Source: Dactylellina haptotyla (Eukaryota; Ascomycota; Orbiliomycetes; Orbiliales; Orbiliaceae). Taken from it: DNA of 64,000 nucleotides. Location: contig CM062380.1 in NCBI GenBank assembly GCA_031310005.1, positions 2,914,001-2,978,000 on the forward strand, written 5' to 3'. The notes beneath the pieces were generated by a model. The model was not told the DNA's origin. It worked only from the letters and a program-made list of their open reading frames with translations, and did not search any database. The first letter of the stretch is position 1. Each line of letters starts with the position of its first letter. Position numbers and translations under genes: made by a program. Below, one piece after another: positions 1 to 11,802 of the stretch.

Positions 1-1420
1 ATAGGGAAGCTGCGTAGCTCAGTTAGGCAAGATCTTTTCGACCCAGATATCTTCATCAAAGCCTATCCCGTTGCTCGTAGACCTCCAATAAAAATCTCGG
101 ACTTCAGAAAGATAGACATGGCAGTAGCTCCACCACAAACCCTCAGGCACCGACCTTCTGTCGACCTCGTCCAGGCTGCCAAGACAGCTCGGAAGGACAT
201 CTGGAGAGCTCACACCGGCCCGAGTCTCAACAAAATGCGTTCGATCGACAGTTTGAAGTCGAAGCCTGCCGTCGACCTTATGGAAGCTGCCAACTTTGTG
301 AGAATCTCGAGGGGGGAACAACCACTGCAACAACCACTGCCATCACCTGGTCTCACCCCCGGGTCCATCGAGCGGCCGGCGTCGGTTGAGAGGGATAGCT
401 CGGAGACACCTCGATACACGAACTTCAGCACACCGTATACATACAGTCAAGGAACACCACGCACGACTACGCCTCCGACCACGCCGCCTCCTGGAACCAT
501 ACTCAACTTCTCCCGACCATCGTCACGAAGAGGGGATATCAAGACGATCAGACGGCGTTCGCAATCTTTTGAGCACCAGAAACCGCTTTCCCAGTTCGAA
601 AACCCTCGACCATCAACATCTAGCTCAACAGCATCCTTCTTATACCCACCAAGTGCTTTCAGGAGAGCTTCTCCGCCTCCGGTTCCACCAAAAAATGGCG
701 AAGATGATGACTCGGAATCAATTGCCGAGTTGGCTTCTAAATTCCCCTTGCCAGCAAAAACCCCCCCAGGTTCAATAAGGTCGCCCTCAATAAGGTCGCC
801 CTCGGGTTCAATCAGATCCGCTTCCATTCGATCACCACCAGCTTCTATTAAAGGCCATAGTCGGAAGAGCACCCGAACCAGCATAAATAGCTTGACTTTC
901 CACGCCACCAGCACACCTAGTACTCCAGGAAACGACATTCAAGTACTCGAAGTTCTGAAGTCCAACGGAGACCTTCATGAGCGCTACAGCACCCAATCCG
1001 AAGATGTGGACTACATCACAACCATCTCCAATCGTAAGTATCTTTTTGAGCATGAAAAAGTTGAGCATCTTTGCTAACGAGTTATTTACCCGATCAGCTG
1101 TCGTCCATGAGACAATTATTCCAAAGGTTCAGAACATAACAACAACCGAAATCACCCGCCACCACCACACCCATGAAGTCCGGACGCACATTCAGCCGGT
1201 TGTCGACAAACAATTCGAACCTGAGAAACACTACGTACAAACTTTGGATGGAGGTTTCGTCGAAGTCACCGCCGAAGCAGCGGAAAGACTCAAGGCGAGA
1301 TACAAGTACGTGACTCGGGTCGAAGAAACTGTCTCATCCGTAAAAGTGCCAGCTGCTCCTAGTTACACCTGGAAGCCGCCAAGAGATACCCAAAGCAGAT
1401 CCCGCGGGCACACAGCGTGA
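1..1420 (+). CDS. Low-complexity Ser/Pro-rich protein, 5' end outside window
   Basis: Function unknown. The reading frame is open from base 1, so the true start may lie upstream; the first in-window ATG is at 118. Exons are 1-1033 and 1098-1420, joined across an intron with donor GTAAGT, branch CTAAC and acceptor TCAG, and the join keeps frame. From the 118 ATG the protein is about 412 residues. It is largely disordered: Ser, Pro, Thr and Arg rich, with poly-Pro patches (PPPVPPK, TTPPTTPPP) and a short tandem S-I-R-S-P repeat. The last 110 residues look more ordered. They contain HHHTHEVRTHIQPVVD followed by a Gly-Gly-Phe-Val-Glu-Val segment, which resembles a short conserved C-terminal motif I recall from uncharacterised ascomycete proteins sometimes labelled allergen. 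That resemblance is from memory and unverified. No signal peptide or membrane segment is visible in the part present. Confidence 0.7.
768..852 (+). repeat. Coding tandem repeat (S-I-R-S-P)
   Basis: Near-perfect short tandem repeats of a tca-ata-agg-tcg-ccc unit, decaying downstream to related variants. They encode four to five copies of Ser-Ile-Arg-Ser-Pro/Ala, a typical basic, phosphorylatable, disordered linker. The copy number could vary between strains. Confidence 0.6.
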
Positions 1421-2536
1421 ATCTGAAACGTCCGAATTTGCGAAGCAAACAAAAGTACACGATCCTATGATATATTTGCCTTTCCCCCATTTTATGTTTT
1501 TTGTGCGATACCCCCCTATATCCGCCTGTTACGCTGTCTTTTTAATGGTAATGATGGATGAAGTATTTGTATAATAGTGCGAATGGGGCCATATGTTGGA
1601 GTTTAGGATATTGGCTTCAAGAAGATGCTGCTGTTGTTCCTTTCCTTCTTTTTGCTTTTCTTTAGGAGTTTTCATTCTCTCTCATTCCATTCTATTTTGG
1701 CTATATTATGTAGATAAGGCAGTTGTGTTTCAAATGCAAATAGACACTCTTTTTACTGACTGGAAAAGTGCGTGGTTTCTCCGTCTTCATGCAGTGGTCA
1801 GATCCTATCCCTAAACGTCTTTCCGTTCCCTTGTTATGCTGTGTTTAGCGAACACTCGAAAAAAAATGTGTGTGTGTGTAACGTGAGAAACCGCGGGAGC
1901 GCACACGGTACATTTTAGTCTAACGGCGGCATCGTTTCTCATTTCCATCAATCACCATCCATCATCGAGAATTTGCAGGAATTTCTGCAAGGAAATTATT
2001 AATTTTAGTCAAAAATTGATTCCGAAATCCGTACCACGGATAAAGATATGTAAATTGACCCGCAGCAGCGTCTACCAGGTGGAGGTGATACAGAGCTTTC
2101 AATTTATCCGGTTTACCCGACTAGTGTAGCATGCCCAAAGATCATCGAACTTCCCAAATTTTACGATCGTACGAGCCCCGTCGACGGCATGACATGGCTA
2201 CCATGTGGAACACTCCACCGGCTAGCAATTTAGGCAGAATTCAAACGCGCGTTAACCGAATGTTGGATCCGGACTTTCGACGATAGACTACCAGGGTGGA
2301 AGGTCACCCAGGTGGATAATGCGGGGAGGATTCCCGAGTATAAAAGTTCGTCTGTGCGGCCGTTTATTCGATGAACAAAATACTCTACGGTCAAGCTCTG
2401 GACGTCTAACTCTGGTTTCGGTTCCAATACCCACTCATAACTATCCTACCACTACATTTCCTTCTTGCAGTTTTTTCAGCTTCTTCAAGCCTTAATTTCC
2501 CCCACTTTTACAGGGAGCCTACAACACCAATCCAAC
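1421..2536. other. Intergenic, 3' UTR and GH5 promoter
   Basis: No gene supported. The segment holds the 3' region of the upstream gene, a short TG microsatellite near 1868-1879 and the pyrimidine-rich upstream region of the GH5 gene (about 2440-2530). Short open frames here have no recognisable domain and no splice support. Confidence 0.6.
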
Positions 2537-4301
2537 ATGGCTGCGGCTTCAGATAGTGGCATTCTCAAGGTTCAGGGAACTACCATCGTCGATAAGAATG
2601 GCAAACAAGTGCTACTTCGTGGTGTGAGTACTTAAACGACAGTTTAAAAACTGGAAATGTTATGCAACACAGATATGCTAACGCTTTGAATTTCAAGGCC
2701 GGCATTGGTGGTTGGATGAATATGGAGAATTTCATCTCGGGATATCCAGGTCGAGAGTACCAGATTCGGGACGCATTGGCGCAGACGATAGGTCAAGAAA
2801 AATCGGATTTCTTCTTTGACAAGGTAATTCCCTGTTCCTGCTAGAGAGCATCATGTCTGTCGACGTATTAAATGTACGTATGTACTCTACTGACACAAAC
2901 TTCTGGTGTTGTGCTTTTACTTAGTTTCTCGAGTATTTCTTTACGGAATCAGATGCAAAATTCTACAAGAGCCTGGGTCTCAATTGTATCAGAGTGCCGT
3001 TTAATTATCGTCATTTTGAAGATGATATGAACCCCAGAGTCTTAAAACCGGAAGGATTTAAGCATTTGGATAGGCTTGTAAACATATGCTCGGAACACGG
3101 AATCTACACAATTCTAGATATGCACACCGCACCGGGTGGACAAAACGGTGATTGGCACGCAGGTACTTAATAATACCACTAACCTTATAAAACGTCACAA
3201 TCTAAAGAACACTATTCTGATCTTCTGGTGTAGATGTTGGCCACCACATCGCAGAATTCTGGACCCACAAGGACTTCCAAGACCGCACTATCTGGCTCTG
3301 GGAACATATCGCATCTCATTACAAAGGCAATCCGTGGATCGCAGGCTATAACCCTCTCAATGAGCCCACTGATCCGACCCACAAGCGCCTACAACCCTTT
3401 TACAATCGTGTCTACGACATGATCCGCTCGGCTGACCCAGACCACATCCTCTTCCTCGATGGGAATACCTTCGGCTCTGACTTTTCGCACTTCGTCCCCG
3501 CTGAGACCTGCGATAAATGGGATAACGTAGTCTACGCAGTCCATGACTACTCTCGTTTCGGATTTCCCAAGTCGACTGAAAAATATATCGGTTCGGAAGA
3601 CCAGCGGGCGAGAGTTAGACAGAACTACGACAAGAAGGTCGAGTGGATGAAGGAGAATAATCTGCCCATCTGGAACGGTGAATGGGGCCCCGTTTACGCG
3701 AGGCCGTGGTTCGATGGCGCCGATAGCGACGATATCAACGAAAGTAGATTAAAGCTTCTGGACGACCAACTACACATTTACGACGAGGAGAAAATCCCAT
3801 GGAGTATTTGGACTTACAAGGATATCGGCTTTCAAGGTATGAGCTAGCAATTTGGTAACACTTTTTGGTGACTTCCTGGTGGTGTTGTTGCTAACGCGAA
3901 GCATTATAGGTATGGTATATGTCTCCCAGGACACGCCGTATATGAAGCTTCTGCAGCCGTTTTTGGCGAAGAAGCAGAAATTGGCGATCGATTCTTGGGG
4001 TACCAACGAGAAAGATGTCAGCTACATCATGGAACCATTTAGGAAGCTTATCGAGGACAATATCGACCCGAAGTATAGAAATCTGTATCCTTACCCTGTG
4101 ATTCCATGGGAGTCCAGGACTAGCAAGCTCGCACTTAATATTGTAATTGCTGAGTTTATGATTCAAGAGTGGGCCGATTATTTTAAGGATAAGAGTTTTG
4201 AGCAGTTGGATGAGATTGCGGCGAGTTTTAAGTGGGAGAACTGTGTGCAGAGGGAGAGCTTGAATAAGGCGTTGGTCGCACATAAAGATGTGAAGCTGTG
4301 A
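2537..4301 (+). CDS. Glycoside hydrolase family 5 protein (exo-beta-glucanase-like), no signal peptide
   Basis: Five exons: 2537-2623, 2698-2823, 2925-3162, 3234-3836 and 3910-4301, giving 481 residues. The GH5 TIM-barrel signature is clear. The N-terminal strand reads LLRGAGIGGWMNMENF, the acid/base glutamate is about E194 in GYNPLNEPTD, and the nucleophile is about E300 in PIWNGEWGP. The conserved HDYSRFG segment lies between them at about 254-260. Such enzymes cleave beta-linked glucans or glucosides by a retaining mechanism. The start codon follows a CT-rich leader, and the first residues (MAAASDSGILKVQG) are polar with no signal peptide, so the product is probably cytosolic or exported unconventionally. 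That is unlike classical cell-wall exo-1,3-glucanases and closer to intracellular fungal GH5 enzymes. The exact substrate (glucan, steryl glucoside or glucosylceramide) cannot be told from sequence. Intron 1 uses an AAG acceptor. Confidence 0.88.
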
Positions 4302-4551
4302 TTGAAATCCGGGTACAGGGTTGGTAAATACCCGATATCTATGTAACTTAATTATATTGGTATAAAATACATGTTACTCATCCTGTAGTATCGAACAATG
4401 GCCGTTTAAAACTCCAAAATGATATATTGAAAAAAGAATCATCGCTCAAGAAAGCCGCCAAGGATTATACGCCGTGTTTCAGTATACAAACTTCCTCTAA
4501 AATATTCTCCAGAGAAACTATGACAGCAGTAAAAAAGGATACTTGTCACGC

Positions 4552-7518
4552 TTACATCTGCGCAAGAATGTCCTGTTTGGAAACCTTTTTCATTTCCACA
4601 GCTTTGAACACGCCCGAAGCTTTGGTCTCGCCCTTTGCGGCTTTATCGTAGGCTTCATCACTCCTATCAAGGAGCACATCCAAATCCTCGTCGCTCAGGA
4701 TCTCAGTTCCCTTGGTCGCAACATCAAACTTTTCAAAGTCGTCACTCATCAAGATATTTTTGAGATCCGCGAACTCCTGTTCTTCTGTCTTTGTGCTACT
4801 CGTTGCTGTCATTGACTTAAATTTTCCTTTTTGGATGACCAGTTTCTCAAGTCTGCGTTTGGCGTCCGCTTTTTCGAGAAGCGTTTGCTCGACTGTAGCG
4901 GCGGTAGCGAGTCGATAGATTACTACCGGCCTAGTTTGACCGATTCTGTGAGCACGATCTTGGGCTTGGAGATCTTGTTGTGGATTCTATATTTTTGTTA
5001 GTATCACAACATTACAAATTTCCGTTGATTATGACAACGTACCCAATCGGAGTCGTAGAGGATCACAGTATCCGCTGATGTCAAGTTGATACCCAGCCCT
5101 CCAGCTCTTGTACTCAGCAAGAACAACTTATATTTAGGATCCGAATTGAAAGATTTAATCAACTCTCTTCGATCCTCTTGTTTCACAGAACCATCTATGC
5201 GACAGCATTTCCAACCTCGTAAAGTGGTAGCCCATTCTTGGATAATATCCAACTGGACCTTGAACTGGCTGAAGATCAAAACTTTGTGGCCTCTATTGAA
5301 TAGCTCGGGAACGAGGCGGTCTAGCAGCATCATCTTGCCACTTTCTGTGATCAGCGTCTCGTCGGGATCATTCTCACCCCACGGCCAGTAGAATAGATGA
5401 GGACTGTTACAAGCCAGACGGAGCTGCATAATTGGGTTTTGCATCTTTTTGCTCTTGATCTCCTTAACCGCAGCCTGATATGCGACATCATCAGCGTTAA
5501 GCTCAGGAGTTGCCTCCTTAGATCCATTCGGCGTCGTTTCAACTTCTTTGAAATATTCTCTATCACTCTTCTCTTTATAATCAACCCGTAGTTTCTTGTT
5601 TGATCGGCTATTTCGCAACGTTGGTGTGGGGACTAAGAGGCTAGAAGAGTCTTCCATTTCATCGGCTTTGCGCTTGGGTGTATCTGTCCCTTTAGCTTTC
5701 TTCGGTGTAGGTGCTATTAGAGCTTTCTTCTCTGCTTTTGCGGCGGCAACATCTCCGATGAGCTTTTTTAGCAGAAATTGTTCTGTATCTTTCTCAAGAA
5801 TCCGTCGATAAAGTTCTTTCTGGGTTGCTGACAGTGGTGCGTAGAGGATATACTCGCGCTTCTTAGGCAAGTTAAGCGCAACGTCGCTCTTCAAGCGGCG
5901 GAGCAAGAAAGGTTTAAGAATTTGGTGCAGACTTGTAACTAGATTTGCTGCCATGCTCTCCTTCATTTCTTTACGACTCTTGCCACTTTGTTGTAAGTCG
6001 GAGAAGTCAAACCAGCTTTGAAAGCTTTCGACATCGTTGAATACCTGAGGTAGGAGGAAGTGTAGTAGAGACCACAGCTCAACTATACAATATTAGTTGC
6101 GGTCGATAAACCTAGGACACAGGCGTCACATACCAAGGTTGTTTTGCAGGGGTGTTCCGGTAAGTAAAAGTCTATTAGCAGACGGATATTTCTCTAGCTC
6201 GCGAACCAGCCTGCAGTTGAAGTTTTTTAAACGGTGGCCCTCATCCTATATCTTTCAGTTAGTGGCTTATAATTATAGGTAATAGATTGCGATTATGAGG
6301 CATACCACAACGATATACTTCCAATCATACGCCGCAAGAAACTTTCGGTCATTCATGATGATTTCATAGCTTGTGCAGACGATTGGAAATTTTGGGTCGA
6401 CGTTTCGGTAATCTTTGGTCTTTAATCGCGTGTTTCGGAGTTCTTCTCGCTCCTGAGGGTTTCCGTGATAGAGAACGGTGGGAATGTCCGGGGTGAATTT
6501 GGCAAATTCATCAACCCAGTTGGACAATGTGGATAGAGGTGCCGCAACTAGGAATGGTCCATTGACGCCCATCTCTCGGAGAAATGCAAATAAAGAGATG
6601 GTTTGGAGCGTTTTTCTGATCGGATTTTAGTCAGTTACTGTACCAAGTATGTGTTCCCAATGGTATAGCTCACCCTAAGCCCATCTCATCTGCCAAAATC
6701 CCATTCAATCCGTTTTCAAAGAGACTTGCCATCCATTCTAGGCCTTCAAGTTGATAATCCTTCATGACACAACCAGTCACTAGTTTTGGCTGTCTAGTAC
6801 TTAGCTGCTCGGTAGCTTTGGCTCCAAAGGTTTCTGTCTTATCATCATCGGCCGCCGCCTCTAAAGCCTCTTTAACTGCGGCATTGCTCTCTGGTTTCTC
6901 CTTCGAGAAAAAGGTGAGAATGCTGTTCTGCTTCTTGACAGGGGCTGGAGCTGCGGCTTTCTTTCCTCTGCCTTTCTTTGCTGGAGTGGGTTTTGTTTCC
7001 GGTTCAGCTGGTTTCTCAGTTGCACCAGAGCGAGTACTCCGTTTGTTCTCCTTGCCTTTCTCTTCAACAACTGGCTTCTTTGGTTCAGCAGCGGGCTTTG
7101 CGGCCTGCTTTGAGGCTCTATCTGCTTTTGCTTTGCGACTCTCTTCCAACCGCGATGTCAAGATTGTAGAATAGATGGTACTTTTCTTAAGCAAAAACTC
7201 CAATCCCTTCATATCAAAGCCATCCTTCTTCAATTGGCTTGACAATTGTTCGTCCTCTTCTTCCTGTAATCTTTTAGATTCTTCTTCGAATTTTGCCTCT
7301 TCCTCTTTCATGGTAGAGGTGACTAGGCCATCCTCTAGTTCAAAGTTTGTTTCGTCTTCCTCGCCATCTTGGAGGGTATAGTCTTCGGTTGGCGGGGTGG
7401 GAGATGTAGCGTGGGATGAGACGCCTGATGTATCTTTTTCTGGAGTAGCCGATTTGCTCCCAGTCCGGGATTTAGCGGCTGGCATGGCGAGAGTATGGAT
7501 GTCCGTGGTACGTGACAA
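4552..7518 (-). CDS. SNF2-family chromatin-remodelling ATPase, Lsh/HELLS/Irc5 type
   Basis: Five exons on the minus strand: 7518-6674, 6615-6306, 6245-6134, 6082-5043 and 4986-4552, giving 913 residues. The N-terminal 240 residues are charged and disordered, with Lys/Ala/Pro-rich stretches. The DEXH ATPase lobe begins at [11 protein letters not shown]. Motif I is DEMGLGKT (about 276-283), completed exactly across intron 1; the Walker B equivalent is DEGHRLKN (about 386). The second lobe carries ILIFSQF-like (VLIFSQF), [12 protein letters not shown] and DRAHRIGQ; the last is at the start of the final exon. A 100-residue charged insertion separates the lobes. The PLSTLSNW and VLYHG segments match the Lsh/DDM1/Irc5/MUS-30 branch, which remodels nucleosomes and supports genome stability. 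Nuclear location is inferred. An alternative start at the in-frame Met 12 is possible. Confidence 0.92.
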
Positions 7519-8213
7519 CTGAGGTACCAGTACCGCAGTTCAGGTAGCGAGATTTAAGCTAACGAAGTGTTTTATTCGCTTTGAATGCGAATTTTTGTCG
7601 TTCAATGCCCAACCCGCGTTGAGGTAGAAAATCTAAATTGCGAACAAAGGTAAGAAGACGGAGAGAGAAAAGGGTCTGCTGCTTAGTAAAGCTGAAGTTG
7701 CGGCGGGATGGCCGGTATATACAGTCGGTCTGGAAAGAAGGAAGAGTCACCCACCACCCCTTTCAAGCTTATCAATAATAATAGCTTGCCACCAAACAAA
7801 AAAAAATACGGTGACGCGCTGATTCGATCGAATGGGAAGACGCGTTAAGTTCGATTTGGAGCCCTGGTCCAGCGCGGGATCAGTGGCATCGGAACCGGGA
7901 ATCGGGCCAATCAAACACCCCGGCCACTGATTCCAACAGCCAACGCAGTTCCCAATGACTTCATAGTCGTTTGATACAAGGAGCTAGAATGGTCTCGACC
8001 AGGGCGAACATACGGTGAGGAATTAGGTATTAAAGTTACAACATATGAACATGCAACTTATGAGAGTAGTATCGTGGTAGCATTAAGTTCTATACATTAC
8101 TGTCTATAGTCTCATTTGTTAAACAAAAACGCCGATAATCATGTATCCTAGCCTATGAATTTCCGAATCCCAACCAATATTGCAATGCGCCAAGGTTTGG
8201 AAGCATGCTGCCG
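7519..8213. other. Intergenic region between SNF2 gene and PLC-like gene
   Basis: Holds the minus-strand SNF2 promoter and the 3' region of the PLC-like gene. An ACGCGT motif lies at about 7840, which in many fungi is an MCB-type S-phase element; whether it works here is unknown. No gene seen. Confidence 0.5.
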
Positions 8214-10019
8214 TTAAATCATAAGGCCAACGGCATAATAACACCTTTCTTCTTGTTGGATACGACTCAGTTCGTTCCGGAGAGCCCAGGCTTCCGCCGT
8301 AAACTTAACATACTCCGGTGTCGCCATCATTGCCTCGTCAGCGTCAGAATAATATTCCCCTAATTTCTGCCCGAGTTCTTCAACCCTGGCAGAAAATTTA
8401 TTCCACCGCGCCTGAAGAGCTGCACCCTCTAAATCTGCGGCCTCACAATCATCCCAAGTATTGAGCCAGTTGATCGCCATAGCCAAAGTAGCGAGGTTCC
8501 TTCCCTGGCAAGTGAAGTACTTTTCACGGGTTTCCTCCGGATCAGTATTCGTCCTTCCGTTATCCTTGTTCTTGGGATTGAAACCCCCAACGCAATCCAC
8601 AAGCAGAATATTCGGGAACGTTTGTGGGTTCACTTTCGAAGGCAGTGCGCTGTAGAGGCCCATATTTAATTCGTCGCCTCGGATCCTGAGGATACTGTCT
8701 AGGTCGTCGTCGCAGGTGAGAGTGGCAGTCCAAGCAAGTTGAAATAGCTGAGGGTTAGAAAACCCGTGCTTCTTCATCTTCTCGAGTTGGTCGATTTCGA
8801 TTCTACCATAGCTGTCCGAACCCGTCTCGGACTTGTAGGTGTCTCCTTGGGATTTATTGAAGATGCCTCGGTTCGCAAAAGAACTACCGGGGGTGATGTC
8901 GTACGATTCTGAAACGACAACAACGGCGGCACCTTTTGTCCCTTTACCGATGAAATCGTTAAGAGTGATATCCCAGAGACTCTTCAGTTCCTTTTTGGAT
9001 CCGGAGCTCTCTTTCGGCCCCTTCCAAAGATACTCCAGCCCGTTACTCGAATCTGTGAGCATGGCGAACACTTTATCCCATTCCTCTGCGTTCAAGATTC
9101 GGTAACCTTCATCTGTGTTATAACCTCGAGAAAGATTGATAATCACAAGCTCCTTGTTCCCCTCTTCTTCAAGAAACTGGTTGACCTGGTCGATCACATC
9201 CTGTAGATACAATCCATTCATCCCCTGCCAACTCAAAAGCGTGTCCTCTCCCGTATTACTATAACACCCACACATAATTTGGCTCTTCCCTCTGTTGCCC
9301 TGGCCGATACACGGTCGGATATCAAAGTACCGCGCCCCAGCAACAAGTTGACCGTGGATATCCCGCCACTGTGTAGCCGAGTTGTCGTCGTCCGCGAAGG
9401 CAGTAGCCGGTCCTGTTTGCTGACACATACCGGAGTTATTCGATCCAGGCATACATATCTTCCTGAGCGGCCGATCGCCGATGGAAGGTAGACTAGCTTG
9501 CATCCAAGAAACCGGTCCGTTGGTCGGGAAGAAATTGGCAGGGCTGTCACCGGATAAGATGAATGCGACCGCCAGATCATCAACCCAGTTGATGGTGAGG
9601 GCGGTGCCGGGTTTGTTCTTTCCTTGGCCATAACCTTGCACGCTGAAGTTGCGGAATTCGACCCAGATGTGTTTATGGTGGTTAGATCTAGCGTGTAGAA
9701 TGAATGTGTAGTTTGGCCCTTCCATGTGGATTTCAGCATCTCCGATATGGGTCCCTGGGGCCGTCGTGTCCCAGTCGATGTATAGTCGGGCAGTTCCTCC
9801 CTCTGGATTTTTAAGGGTGGTTAGTAAAATAGGACAGTAGTGTATAAATAGCCAAATTTCAGCAATTTGAACGGATAACTAACTCTTTGGGATTCTCATG
9901 AACGACCCATCTGGTTTGAATTGATCGGTCCAATTCTGGATATGGTGCTGACTGATAGATGTGACAACCCAATCATACGGAGTACCATTGACCAAGTCTA
10001 AGAAACCACCCGCTGCCAT
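8214..10019 (-). CDS. PI-PLC X-domain-like protein, probable pseudoenzyme
   Basis: Two exons, 10019-9884 and 9802-8214, giving 574 residues. Residues 1-130 form a beta-rich N-terminal region (VNGTPYDW, YIDWDTTAPGTH). From about 155 the PLC-like phosphodiesterase barrel is recognisable: MPGSNNSGM, GARYFDIRP (about 201-209), a Cys-Gly-Cys-Tyr segment, SWQGMNGLYLQDVIDQV, and KELVIINLSRGYNTD. In active bacterial and fungal relatives the first motif is MPGSHD and the later position is His; the two histidines act as general base and acid. Here they read Asn167-Asn168 and Cys225, while the Arg of the F-D-I-R motif is kept. The product therefore looks unable to cleave phosphoinositides by the usual mechanism and may only bind lipid or ligand. 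There is no signal peptide, so it is likely intracellular. The fold call is firm; the loss of activity is inference. Confidence 0.82.
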
Positions 10020-10871
10020 TTTGTCGCTTGAAGATTCGCTATTAAAGTTTTGAGTGCTATATATTTCTTGGTTTCAACAATATCTAAGAAACTCAAAGAT
10101 AGAGAGAAATAAAGAAAAAAAAAGGATAATTTTTCTAGGTTTGATGGTAAATAAAAGAGAGAAGGGATAGAAAAGGTTGAACGAATGTGATGAAGGAAAA
10201 GCGAGAGACTTTGACAAATTGGCGAGAATGTGAATAGTGACGGTTGTGTAACGAATGGCCGAAATTCAAGAAGTAAGATTCCGAATAACGTAACTCAGTC
10301 ACTTTATATATATCGGCAAGCTCTATGAGTTACACTATAGGTGCATCTTAATGTATAACGGCCAGCAGATATTGCAGAAAGAGCCGCCAAGAAGTGCGGT
10401 CCTGGAAAAGCACTGCCATCGTTTAACTCCATAATAGACTTAGCCATTAGCCTACAGTACTAGTTCGGAAAAGTCGTGATTGATTATGTCACTTGGGTGC
10501 AAGTTACGTTAGCAGTTCACCCGCCCAGACGTGAGCAAATAGTACCACCATCAGCACGCGCACGGTGTACTATTGTGCAACATTGCCATCGGTTAGATTC
10601 CAGTGGTTTAGGCTCCAAAAAACACTGCCATCCTAAGCGAACTGGTGGAGCAGCCGCAGAATGCTTCCTCATCCAGCGGGCCAAGAATTTGTTGGTGACC
10701 CCGGTATGCGGCGACGTGGCTGAGAAAAGCTTGAGCCTAAGGGACTCGACATGGCTTCAGAATGATGGTTAAATTTTAGACCTAGTATGATGTATTGACT
10801 GTTCTAATTATTACCCCAAAGAACTCCCCTCGCCTTCCTAATACCTGGAAGTGGGATGATTAGTAGTCCTC
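10020..10871. other. Intergenic, promoter of PLC-like gene
   Basis: No gene supported. A minus-strand TATATATAAAG lies at about 10303-10313, roughly 285 nt upstream of the PLC-like ATG, preceded by an A/G-rich 5' leader at 10080-10210. Confidence 0.5.
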
Positions 10872-11173
10872 ATGGTCCCCAATTGGCTGTTCTCCGCGGA
10901 GAGGGCGCTGGGGCTGAGCCCAAAGGACCTCCCTGTACGTGGACTGCACCACGCATTCTACGGAAATTTCCATCCTTCCTTCCATGCATCATGCAGCCTG
11001 ACCTATTTCTGGTTTTGCAGGTACACACGGCGATTCGCCCGTCGCCCGAGGATCTCGAGCGGATGACTTTAATCGATCCGAAACGCTTGGACGATATCCT
11101 GAGATATGGAACGCTCCTAAACCCTCCAATTTGTCGAGATTTTAGTTCCGAAATGCAATGCGAATATCTCTAA
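10872..11173 (+). CDS. Possible small two-exon gene, 71 residues, function unknown
   Basis: Exons 10872-10934 and 11021-11173. The intron is textbook for this genome: donor GTACGT, branch CTGAC, a pyrimidine tract and acceptor TTGCAG, 86 nt long, with both exons in phase 0. The product starts MVPNWLFSAERALGLSPKDL and continues with a charged, probably helical segment (SPEDLERMTLIDPKRLDDIL). No domain is recognised, and there is no signal peptide or membrane segment. It sits alone in 1.8 kb between two minus-strand genes. It could be a real small protein, a fragment of an older gene or chance. Support is the intron quality only. Confidence 0.4.
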
Positions 11174-11802
11174 CGTGATATTTGCTTACAATTCCCTATT
11201 AGACAGAAGAGGCTGGGCATTTGGGAGCGTTTCTTGGGAGAAACAAACGCATATTGAGCAGCGAATACCCGCCACGAGTTCCTATGAACCGGTAGACCGA
11301 TGTGAATATCCGGAAATATCCTCGGTAAGGTCGAGATAGCCAGCCTACGACGAGCTTAACCTTGCCCCGGTGATCGTCGCGGCAAGATAGCCTATGGCTG
11401 TCACGAACTAAATACGAAACTTGCGGCTCGAGTTTTTAATACGATGACGCGCGATGAAAATATCGAATGCATAGACAGTACCTGAACATCATTTCTGCCA
11501 CTAGAATAGATCACACGAAATGACTAAATCACAACCCAAAACTGGGGTCGCTTAACAACCCTCGAAAAAATGCGATAATGTAAAGCTATATTCTATATAT
11601 CTACAAATCCCTGGCTTAAAGCGCAAAGCACAAGGGAATAAAAAGCGTTGCCATTGCAAATACCAAGAAGTTCTAGATATATGATATCAGATGTCTATCC
11701 AGTTGCAAGCAAGAAAAACTGTTCGCCATCGCAAATGCCCAAAGTATACAAGAGAAAAAAAAGATCCCACCCTCATTACAAACCCTTTTGTACACAACCC
11801 GC
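11174..11802. other. Intergenic
   Basis: AT-rich sequence and the 3' region of the carnitine acetyltransferase gene. Nothing else seen. Confidence 0.5.

Noticed and set aside
1593-1814. 73-codon frame downstream of the first gene
   Set aside because: Cys/Phe/Ser-rich T-rich sequence typical of a 3' region, with no splice or domain support.
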